8,463 nucleotides of DNA from Thermoprotei archaeon (GTDB taxonomy: Archaea; Thermoproteota; Thermoprotei; QMSL01; B3-G16). This document shows positions 1 through 5,856 of the stretch, piece by piece (within the stretch, counting starts at the first letter, position 1; every line of letters starts with the position of its first letter). The notes under the pieces were generated by a model, which did not search any database, was not told the DNA's origin, and saw nothing but the letters and a program-made list of their open reading frames with translations. Where the stretch lies: contig QMSL01000054.1 in assembly GCA_003649665.1 (NCBI GenBank), positions 1 through 8,463 on the forward strand, read 5' to 3'. The translations under genes were made by a program, and so were the position numbers.

Positions 1-564
1 ACCTTTAAAACTATAGATGGCAAAATATGGCAAAAGCGTTTTGGCCTTTGTGGAGCTAGATTATGGAAGATCCTAGGCCCATTCTGGGAGGGAGTTGGAT
101 TCTTTGAAGATGTCGCAGACATAGATACAGCATATGTAAATGAGGACTTGATAACATCAGGTAATGAGGAAAGATTATTCGCTAAGGCCTCTGAGTTAAT
201 TGCACCAACAAGCATAGTACCCCTTAACGAGGTCTTTCCCTTAAGGTCTGAGTATGTGGTCTACCTTTACTATAAATTCCTCTGTCCAAACGAGCGAGAC
301 GTGAATCTCGTAATAGGAGCTAATGGCGATATAAAGGTATGGTTAAATGGCAAATTCCTAGGGAAATACGGCGGGAAATACGTATGGCATCCATTGATGT
401 ATTGGATAAGGGCAAGACTAAAGAGGGGAGAGAACAGAGTAGTGATAAAGTTTGCTAATAAGACGGAACGTGCTAAATTAAGCTTTGATATATTTAAGGA
501 AAATAAGGAGAGAAGACCTGGATACTCTGTTTGGCAGATCGACCTAGGTACGATACTGTCATGA
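1..564 (+). CDS. C-terminal part of a protein ending in a galactose-binding/PA14-like beta-sandwich (5' end outside window)
   Basis: The frame is open from the first base to a TGA at 562-564, giving 187 residues without a convincing start; the TTG at 148 lies inside the domain, so the gene begins upstream of the window. Visible landmarks, numbered from the first codon: LGPFW at 25-29, a strand-rich stretch, VNLVIGAN at 101-108, VWLNGKFLG at 113-121, and LKRGENRVVIKFAN at 140-153. The order 'GPF, then lgsnd.i.vWlNG, then LkkGeN.vviK' is typical of the accessory jelly-roll domains found in glycoside hydrolases and related surface or carbohydrate-acting enzymes, where it packs against a catalytic domain or binds sugar. 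The catalytic part is not visible, so no enzyme name is justified. It lies 27 nt before the next gene on the same strand and could be cotranscribed with it. The domain assignment is by pattern only. Confidence 0.75.
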   Translation, partial: TFKTIDGKIWQKRFGLCGARLWKILGPFWEGVGFFEDVADIDTAYVNEDLITSGNEERLFAKASELIAPTSIVPLNEVFPLRSEYVVYLYYKFLCPNERDVNLVIGANGDIKVWLNGKFLGKYGGKYVWHPLMYWIRARLKRGENRVVIKFANKTERAKLSFDIFKENKERRPGYSVWQIDLGTILS

Positions 565-580
565 GCCCTCATATTGCAAG

Positions 581-585
581 AGGAG
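581..585 (+). promoter_or_regulatory. Shine-Dalgarno AGGAG that sets the start of the helical protein gene
   Basis: AGGAG lies 6 nt before the ATG at 592. It favours 592 over the in-frame TTG at 574, which would place the site inside the coding region. Confidence 0.6.
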
Positions 586-591
586 TGCATT

Positions 592-1203
592 ATGGAAGAG
601 ATAGCCCGACGGAAAGTAATTCTGGCATTAAATTTACTTAAAAAGCTTATTTTAGCTCTTCCTAATAAATATGATCCCTGGAAGAAATCCTTAATCAAGG
701 CATTAGAGTTAACAAGCAATTATATAGGCAAGGGCGACGTCTTTCTAAGCTATACTACCCTCCGTATATCCTTAGAACTCGCTATTCAACTCAATTATGT
801 AATATGGAAATCTATAAAGGAGAGAAAAGACGCCATCGATATATTAAAGGATCTCTCAAGAAAAGGGAAGTCGTTCTCGTTAAAGATGATTAAAAGCGTC
901 CCAGGTCTTGCAGGAGTTTACAGAAAGCAAATCGCTAAGACGTACATTAAGGTAGCTGAGTACGTTCATCCTTCTTATAATATGTTAATGAGATTTCATG
1001 AAAGAGAAATGAACGAAAAGGACTTCCATACATTTCGAGACGTTATCGATTTCATAATGTTAATAATATCACATCATGTACCGTATATTCCGTTTACAGC
1101 GGAAGAGCTAATGAGTATCTCCACGACAGGGCTTCATCGTAGTTATAAATATATACTTAAGGTGTTCGCTAAGGGTCAAAAACAAACTAAGGAACTATCC
1201 TAA
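592..1203 (+). CDS. Small all-helical protein of unknown function (203 aa)
   Basis: I do not recognise this protein with certainty. The ATG at 592 is preceded by AGGAG at 581-585 with 6 nt spacing, so I prefer it to the in-frame TTG at 574, which would lie before that site. The protein is almost entirely amphipathic helix, with no signal peptide, no membrane segment and only basic or hydrophobic stretches. The segment SYTTLRISLELAIQLNY (53-69) and the later YIKVAEYVHPSYN (118-130) recall helical-bundle families such as DUF5677, which pair an 'R..lE' helix with a 'Y..la.yvHPS' helix; HEPN-like bundles are another possibility, but no R-x4-6-H nuclease motif is present. It follows the beta-sandwich gene by 27 nt and overlaps the convergent asparaginase gene by 17 nt at its 3' end. 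The gene itself is well supported; its role is not. Confidence 0.8.
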   Translation: MEEIARRKVILALNLLKKLILALPNKYDPWKKSLIKALELTSNYIGKGDVFLSYTTLRISLELAIQLNYVIWKSIKERKDAIDILKDLSRKGKSFSLKMIKSVPGLAGVYRKQIAKTYIKVAEYVHPSYNMLMRFHEREMNEKDFHTFRDVIDFIMLIISHHVPYIPFTAEELMSISTTGLHRSYKYILKVFAKGQKQTKELS

Positions 1204-2134
1204 CATCGGGCGCCCTCATACCATCTCTCATATAAGCTCTCGCCATACCTTCTGTATTATATGCACAACCTATCCTTCCCTTATGATCGATAGCTATAAT
1301 ACCAATATTATTTCTCCCCATAACTTCAGTCACGTAGTTTACAACAGCGCGCGTAGCGTCCTGAGGGTTAAGTCCCAATGCCATTAACATGCAGGTTCTA
1401 ATGCACGCACATGTCCTTAAAATTATCTCTCCTATTCCTGTCGCTGATGCTGCTCCAATGTTGTCAGCATAATATCCTGCTCCTGGAATTGGGCTATCTC
1501 CTATCCTTCCAGGTGCCTTTAGCCATATCCCTCCTGTTGAAGCTCCTGCTGCCAAATCACCTTCTGCATCAAGCGCAACTGCGCCTACTGTCTCCACTTC
1601 ACTTAATTCCATTACTCTAACGTAATGCCTTATACATCCCTTAATGATACTATATGGTACTTTTCCGCTCTTCTTAAACTCCTCCTTAAGTCTAAGAAAC
1701 CTCTCCACTCTATCCTTTCTTATTTCATTTTCCTTTAGCTCTTTAATTCCAAAGCTCTTCATTAGAGCTGTAGCAATCTTACCCGTAATAAGTATATGAC
1801 TTTCCAGCTCCATTACCTTACGCGCTAATACTATCGGATTCTTCACATTTCTCACACATGCTACTGCACCTACTCTAAGTCCTTTACTATACATAATACC
1901 AGCATCCATCTCTATTTCTCCATCAAAGTTTAAGACCGCTCCCTTTCCGGCATTAAAGAGACCGCTATCCTCTAGGTATTTTATTGCGGCTTCTACAGCA
2001 TCTACAGCACTGCCATTTAAAAGAGCTTTATAACCCTCTAGAGCGGCTTCTCTTAAGGCTTTTTCATATGCCCTTCTATCCTTTATAGCGCTCCACCTTC
2101 CTGCACCTCCATGAACGAATACCACGCGTGGCAT
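1187..2134 (-). CDS. Plant-type isoaspartyl peptidase/L-asparaginase (Ntn-hydrolase, family T2)
   Basis: Family members cleave beta-aspartyl (isoaspartyl) peptides and usually L-asparagine. They are made as a precursor that cuts itself before a threonine, which becomes the N-terminal nucleophile. Here that residue is T182 in TVGAVALD, which would give an alpha chain of 181 and a beta chain of 134 residues. Other expected landmarks are HGGAG (8-12), FNAGKGAVL (60-68), STGG (199-202), GRIGDSPIPGAGYYAD (209-224) and TGIGE (232-236). The distances from T182 to T200, R210 and D213 equal those in E. coli EcAIII (T179, T197, R207, D210). The full length of 315 aa is normal and no signal peptide is seen, so it is cytoplasmic. 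Residue 181 before the scissile bond is Glu, where EcAIII has Gly. The ATG follows GTGAG closely and lies 14 nt after the ligase stop, implying one operon. Substrate preference cannot be read from sequence. Confidence 0.95.
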   Translation of the reverse strand: MPRVVFVHGGAGRWSAIKDRRAYEKALREAALEGYKALLNGSAVDAVEAAIKYLEDSGLFNAGKGAVLNFDGEIEMDAGIMYSKGLRVGAVACVRNVKNPIVLARKVMELESHILITGKIATALMKSFGIKELKENEIRKDRVERFLRLKEEFKKSGKVPYSIIKGCIRHYVRVMELSEVETVGAVALDAEGDLAAGASTGGIWLKAPGRIGDSPIPGAGYYADNIGAASATGIGEIILRTCACIRTCMLMALGLNPQDATRAVVNYVTEVMGRNNIGIIAIDHKGRIGCAYNTEGMARAYMRDGMRAPDVRIVP

Positions 2135-2148
2135 ATTCTCACGTTTTG

Positions 2149-3030
2149 CTATCGCTTAATTTTTTCGATTAGACATTTCAATATTTCCTTTGCTGGCTCA
2201 GTTTTCGTAACGGCTTTTAATTCTCTCCAATCAGGTGAGCCGTTTACCTCAAGCACATAATATCTACCATTACTCTCCATAATATCCACACCTGCATACC
2301 ATAATCCTATAGCGCTTGTTGCCTTTATTGCAAGGCTTTCTATTTCTTCATCAAGCTCTATTGGCTCGCCCTTGCCGCCTTGAGCTATATTAGTCTTCCA
2401 ACTCGATGTAGCTACCCTTTTCATTGCTGCTATAGCTCTACCATTGACTACGAATACTCTTATATCGTAGCCCTTACCCTTCAAGTACTCCTGAATAAGT
2501 GGATATTGCTTATAAAGAGCTAATGTCTTGAGAACGTTAAACGCTACATCAGGATCGCTTAAAAGGGAGATACCGTACCCTCTAGAACCAAGTACGGGCT
2601 TTATAACCGAAGTACCGAGCTTGGCTGCTACTTCATATTCTTCCTTAAGAAGTTCGCTTGCAAAAGTCTTCGGAATATTTATTCCTGCTTTCCTGAGTTT
2701 GACTAAGGTAAGGAGCTTATTCCTCGATATAAGAAGCGAGTCTACTGGGTTCATTAACGTAACTCCCATATCTTCTAATGCCTTAAAGATAGCTATCCTT
2801 CTGAAAAGCTGATATATGCTTATGTTAAAGCCTATCGATCTTATAATACCTCCATCGTATTCTAGGAGACTCTCATTAAGGTACTTTATCTCAAGGCTAT
2901 CACCAATGGTTATATTTATTCCTTTTACTACTATGAGCTTTGCATCAAGACCCATCGATCTAGCTGTTTTTATAAGATCGAGAGCAGGGAAGTCACCTCT
3001 ACGATTACTATGTATGACCATTATCCTCAT
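2149..3030 (-). CDS. RimK/MptN-like ATP-grasp amino-acid ligase (alpha-L-glutamate ligase family)
   Basis: RimK-type enzymes use ATP to activate a carboxylate as acyl phosphate and join it to an amino acid, often glutamate. The 293-aa length is usual. An N-terminal preATP-grasp domain (about 1-95) is followed by the ATP-grasp core: VIKPVLGSRGYG (142-153, with K144 and the glycine loop), IQEYLKG (179-185), YDIRVFVV (188-195), KRVA (204-207), TNIAQGG (213-219), GVDI (247-250) and the metal-binding end VLEVNGSPDW (259-268). The EVNGsPxW ending is closer to MptN/CofF-type glutamate ligases, which glutamylate cofactors, than to the LysX/ArgX amino-group-carrier ligases, but this cannot be settled by eye. 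The start is firm: ATG at 3028-3030 has GAGGTGAT 8 nt upstream. It is the first gene of an operon with the asparaginase. The acceptor substrate is unknown. Confidence 0.9.
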   Translation of the reverse strand: MRIMVIHSNRRGDFPALDLIKTARSMGLDAKLIVVKGINITIGDSLEIKYLNESLLEYDGGIIRSIGFNISIYQLFRRIAIFKALEDMGVTLMNPVDSLLISRNKLLTLVKLRKAGINIPKTFASELLKEEYEVAAKLGTSVIKPVLGSRGYGISLLSDPDVAFNVLKTLALYKQYPLIQEYLKGKGYDIRVFVVNGRAIAAMKRVATSSWKTNIAQGGKGEPIELDEEIESLAIKATSAIGLWYAGVDIMESNGRYYVLEVNGSPDWRELKAVTKTEPAKEILKCLIEKIKR

Positions 3031-3038
3031 CTACGGAT

Positions 3039-3046
3039 ATCACCTC
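3039..3046 (-). promoter_or_regulatory. Strong Shine-Dalgarno of the ligase-asparaginase operon
   Basis: On the minus strand GAGGTGAT, a near-perfect match to the archaeal 16S 3' end, sits 8 nt before the ligase ATG and fixes that start. Confidence 0.75.
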
Positions 3047-3067
3047 GTTCTTATCTGCTTACGGACT

Positions 3068-3077
3068 TAATAAAAAT
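3068..3077 (-). promoter_or_regulatory. Probable TATA box for the ligase-asparaginase operon
   Basis: Minus strand TTTTTATTAA lies about 25 nt before the Shine-Dalgarno site, which would give a very short leader. It shares the 109-nt divergent region with the promoter of the plus-strand gene at 3140, so the two units could be co-regulated. Assigned by position and composition only. Confidence 0.4.
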
Positions 3078-3116
3078 AGAACTCAATATCATGTTCAGTA
3101 AACGATTTTAGGTAGG

Positions 3117-3128
3117 CTAATATATTTA
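3117..3128 (+). promoter_or_regulatory. Probable TATA box for the gene at 3140
   Basis: CTAATATATTTA is the most TATA-like element before the gene. Archaeal transcripts start about 22-27 nt downstream, i.e. near 3148-3152. This fits the second in-frame ATG at 3152 (preceded by GAGGG) better than the first ATG at 3140. Confidence 0.45.
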
Positions 3129-3139
3129 CATAGGATTAA

Positions 3140-4753
3140 ATGAGGGCTAGAATGCGAAAGAGAGACAAAGGATTCGATGAAGCCTTGAGGTTAGCAGTAA
3201 GACGCATACTCACGAAAGGAATGCCCTATCATAAATTAGCACTATACAGATTATGTAACTTCAATTACACGTCAAAAGGTATTCATGTATTCATGAAGTC
3301 CCTTGAAAAGAACATAGATAACCTTAAGGTCTTCTTATTAAGTAGGATCCTTTATGCCATATCGATAGTACGATATCCCTTCTTCAATAAACTTCTATCG
3401 AGGCTACGTAGAAGTCAGTTAGATAATGGTTTATGGATGGATTATGACGTTAACTTAGATTACTTTAGAGTACTGAATGATAAGGGCATCGCATTAAGGA
3501 TAACTCTTGACATTCTTGCATCGGTTACACGATTGGGTATTTCCTCTGATTTCCTTAAGAAGGGAATTCTGGCAATTGTTAAGACGTGTTCTCCAGAAGG
3601 TATATGGAGGAGGACGTTCACTAAATCTAAGGCATGGGATGTCGAAGTGACATCGAAGGCCCTTTTAATAATAGGTGAGGAGCTTGACGAGTTTAGACAA
3701 AAATATGCGCTATCCCTAATCGGTAGGTGGTTAAGATCATCCTTAATGACAGGAAGTTGCGATCAACCATGGGCATTAGGATGGGCAACGTTGTTGCTAT
3801 ACAATCGTGGTTACCTAAAAGAGGAGGAACTCAATAAAGCGCTTAGAATGATAGTCAATATGCAGAGTAGTAGTGGTTACTGGGGGTTCTTTGAGGAGAA
3901 TATAGAACTCACTTTTGATCACGTTCTTATTCTAAGCGAACTAGCTAATCTCGAAGACGTACTACGTGACGAAGTGAGGCGAATAGTGCATATCAAAATG
4001 AGAATTGAGGAAAAAGCGGATGACTTTTTCAAGGATTTAAAGAAAGACGTTATTAACGATATAAATAGAATGACAACAGATCTAACGAATGATGAATCCC
4101 TAAGCGCCACTCTTCATAGGGCGTTCTCATGGGCGGTCATACATGGCATAAGTAAGAGGCAAAATCCTAAGCCTCTCATGAACTTATTTCATGAATACCT
4201 GGTCAAGTATAAGCCCTCAGATATATTTGAACATGCTCATACTATTGCTAACTACGTCCTTTACGAGATTGCAAGGCTGAGTAATAGATACGAGCTATTA
4301 GGATGGCTTCTCAGGAAATTCAAGTTCAAAACATGGGAATCATCTCCCTTATCGGTGATAGGGGATGCTGTAGCATCACTTCCTAATTCCAATCAAAAGA
4401 TACGAGATCTCTATATCTTCGCTCTCTTCATCCTTATTCCATCTCTAGACAAGTATAAGCATGAGATACCATGCCCAGTAGATATTCCGTTAATAAGATT
4501 CTTACGTAAGCTTAAACTAATTACAACCCCTATAATAGTCGCTATGAGGGATTACGGTAAGATAAGAGAGGAGGTACAAGCTTTAGCACAAGAGCTATTT
4601 CCTGATGAACCATTTAAGCTTTATGCGTTTTCAGAGATAGACTTAAAGTGGTGTAAAGGGCCTACTCCTTGTGTTAGACCATTAAGGAAAGGCTATATGT
4701 TATGTCCATTTCACGATTTGTGCTCTAACTTTAAAAGTATTAGTTCGTCGTGA
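3140..4753 (+). CDS. Alpha/alpha-toroid-like protein with divergent EndoIII (HhH-GPD)-like C-terminal half and four cysteines
   Basis: This 537-aa protein is not a standard family member. Residues about 60-280 are helical repeats carrying RSQLDNGLW (91-99), SPEGIW (151-156) and MQSSSGYWGF (241-250). These resemble the QW-type turns of terpene cyclase/prenyltransferase alpha-alpha toroids, without the acidic catalytic motif of cyclases. A charged helical linker follows (about 283-320). The last 140 residues line up with endonuclease III: LPNSNQK (414-420) against the LPGVGRK hairpin, placing K420 at the catalytic Lys; PVDIPLIRF (446-454) against the VDTH motif, placing D448 at the catalytic Asp; then FPDEPFKLY (487-495) and C505, C511, C522, C528, spaced x5, x10, x5 instead of x6, x2, x5. 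There are 57 residues from D448 to C505, against 49 in E. coli Nth. No signal peptide or membrane span is seen. An alternative start is ATG 3152 (533 aa), favoured by the TATA box and GAGGG. The C-terminal half is paralogous to the next gene. Its function is unknown; a DNA-repair or nucleic-acid role is inference. Confidence 0.8.
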   Translation: MRARMRKRDKGFDEALRLAVRRILTKGMPYHKLALYRLCNFNYTSKGIHVFMKSLEKNIDNLKVFLLSRILYAISIVRYPFFNKLLSRLRRSQLDNGLWMDYDVNLDYFRVLNDKGIALRITLDILASVTRLGISSDFLKKGILAIVKTCSPEGIWRRTFTKSKAWDVEVTSKALLIIGEELDEFRQKYALSLIGRWLRSSLMTGSCDQPWALGWATLLLYNRGYLKEEELNKALRMIVNMQSSSGYWGFFEENIELTFDHVLILSELANLEDVLRDEVRRIVHIKMRIEEKADDFFKDLKKDVINDINRMTTDLTNDESLSATLHRAFSWAVIHGISKRQNPKPLMNLFHEYLVKYKPSDIFEHAHTIANYVLYEIARLSNRYELLGWLLRKFKFKTWESSPLSVIGDAVASLPNSNQKIRDLYIFALFILIPSLDKYKHEIPCPVDIPLIRFLRKLKLITTPIIVAMRDYGKIREEVQALAQELFPDEPFKLYAFSEIDLKWCKGPTPCVRPLRKGYMLCPFHDLCSNFKSISSS

Positions 4754-4786
4754 TAATTGCACATGCTTTCTCCAAGTAGTTTCACA

Positions 4787-4808
4787 GGTAGCTCTCTTCA
4801 TCGCTACC
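4787..4808. repeat. Inverted repeat GGTAGC/GCTACC between the two HhH-GPD-like genes
   Basis: GGTAGC (4787-4792) and GCTACC (4803-4808) form a perfect 6-bp stem with a 10-nt loop in the 125-nt gap after the first paralog's stop. It could be a weak transcript-end or processing hairpin or an operator. No T-tract typical of archaeal termination follows, and a chance pairing is possible. Confidence 0.3.
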
Positions 4809-4830
4809 CGAACGAACTTGAACTCGCAAC

Positions 4831-4840
4831 TTTAAAATAA
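4831..4840 (+). promoter_or_regulatory. Probable TATA box for the gene at 4879
   Basis: TTTAAAATAA would start transcription near 4860, just before GTGAGG (4863-4868) and the ATG at 4879. This suggests the second paralog has its own promoter despite following the first. Confidence 0.45.
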
Positions 4841-4878
4841 AACGAGACGAAATGGACAAACAGTGAGGATTATTAAGT

Positions 4879-5784
4879 ATGATAGAGCCCCTTAGACTGC
4901 TCATAGAGGATTATGAGGAAGAAGCGGTTAAGTTCTTCTCTAATATCCTCTCCAGGATAGGATTAACTCCATTAAGACCATTAAAGAGCCTTCTTTTAAG
5001 CACGCTTATATTAAGTATCCTAGATTCAAAACGGTGGTCATGGCATATATTCTCATTAGAGTCAGTGGTGAAGGAGACATGGCGATTCATTAGTCACGTA
5101 GGGGACATGGACGATATAGCGCTGTTTAAGGACTTAGATCTACTCGAAACGGCAATTGAGGATACAGAAAAGCTCATAAGGTTAAGCGATATTGACAGAA
5201 CGAATTTCGTTGATACTATAAGGTTTTTCGCTATGTTTCTTTCCTCCGTTAAAACGGACGAGCTAAGGGATTTTTATAGCTTTAGCTCAAGACTTAGAGC
5301 TTTCGTTATGGATAAGCTCTCAATAATGCTAAGTGAGGAGGCTTATAAACATAAGGCAAGGTATTTTGGCCAATTAGTGGTCTTAGACAGAGAGCAATCG
5401 TACAGGATATCTCAAATGTCGTTACTATGTTTCCCCATCGTGGATTTACGTACTTCAGATACATATCTTTACTTATTAGGCAAGGTATTAAAGATATGGA
5501 ATAATCCTCCTTTAAGCAAATTCCATTGCCCCATGGATCCATCCGTTATACGCGTCGGTGTTAGGATAGGTCTTTTCAGTAAGAAGTTTAAGACGTCTCG
5601 TCATGGAGGCTTTAGGTATCGTATCTTCCAAAATATAGCGAGGGATATATTTCCTAACGATCCAACAAAACTATATGTCCTTAGGTACATCGGCGAGACA
5701 CTATGTAAATCGCATAAACAGCTTTGTGAAGGCTGTCCCTTCTTTGGCATATGTAAGTATTACATAATGAGTGAGGAGGTTTAG
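4879..5784 (+). CDS. Divergent endonuclease III (HhH-GPD)-like protein with canonical Fe-S cysteine loop
   Basis: The 301-aa protein ends in C276-x6-C283-x2-C286-x5-C292, exactly the [4Fe-4S] loop spacing of endonuclease III (C187, C194, C197, C203 in E. coli Nth). Upstream, FPIVDLRTSDTYL (185-197) aligns without gaps to the LPGVGRKTANVVL hairpin, but both hairpin glycines are lost and R191 stands where the catalytic Lys would be. CPMDPSVIRVGVRIGL (217-232) matches the VDTHVxRVxxRLGL region, with D220 as the catalytic Asp, and LYVLRYIGETLC leads into the cluster as in Nth. The first 180 residues are helical; LLLSTLILSIL (38-48) may be the first glycosylase core helix. Arg for Lys argues against beta-lyase chemistry, so it may be a monofunctional glycosylase, a binding protein or inactive. 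It shares FPNDPTKLY (258-266) and the whole C-terminal order with the preceding gene. The ATG at 4879 follows GTGAGG at 10 nt. Confidence 0.8.
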   Translation: MIEPLRLLIEDYEEEAVKFFSNILSRIGLTPLRPLKSLLLSTLILSILDSKRWSWHIFSLESVVKETWRFISHVGDMDDIALFKDLDLLETAIEDTEKLIRLSDIDRTNFVDTIRFFAMFLSSVKTDELRDFYSFSSRLRAFVMDKLSIMLSEEAYKHKARYFGQLVVLDREQSYRISQMSLLCFPIVDLRTSDTYLYLLGKVLKIWNNPPLSKFHCPMDPSVIRVGVRIGLFSKKFKTSRHGGFRYRIFQNIARDIFPNDPTKLYVLRYIGETLCKSHKQLCEGCPFFGICKYYIMSEEV

Positions 5785-5827
5785 AACAGCGCTTTCGCTT
5801 AGATAATACGTTACTAAGAACGGATAA

Positions 5828-5837
5828 CTTTTTAAGG
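5828..5837 (+). promoter_or_regulatory. Probable TATA box giving a leaderless uL6 transcript
   Basis: CTTTTTAAGG lies so that transcription would begin about 26 nt later, at 5857-5860, right on the TTG/GTG start codons. The AAGGAG inside it is 17 nt from the TTG, too far to act as a ribosome site for that start. Confidence 0.5.
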
Positions 5838-5856
5838 AGTAATACTTGGTTGGTAT

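Noticed and set aside
270..719. Minus-strand open frame of 149 codons
   Set aside because: It lies opposite two well-supported plus-strand genes, spans their junction, and its translation shows no recognisable domain or ribosome site.
1411..1620. Plus-strand open frame, Leu-rich
   Set aside because: It is antisense to the conserved catalytic part of the asparaginase; its Leu richness is a by-product of the opposite strand.
2528..3070. Two plus-strand open frames opposite the ATP-grasp gene
   Set aside because: Antisense to an intact, motif-complete ATP-grasp gene; no independent evidence of coding.
3919..4110. Minus-strand Ser-rich open frame
   Set aside because: Shadow of the charged linker of the toroid protein on the other strand.
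4640..4753. Ferredoxin-like reading of the four cysteines in the first paralog
   Set aside because: The spacing does not fit CxxCxxC(x)nCP ferredoxin clusters; the surrounding order of motifs matches the endonuclease III C-terminus better.
4754..4878. Possible tRNA or C/D box RNA in the spacer between the EndoIII-like genes
   Set aside because: A hairpin and a GTTCAAG-like string on the minus strand prompted the idea, but no cloverleaf can be built and no C/D box pair is present.
5306..5542. Minus-strand open frame of 78 codons
   Set aside because: Shadow of the second EndoIII-like gene, no start signals.
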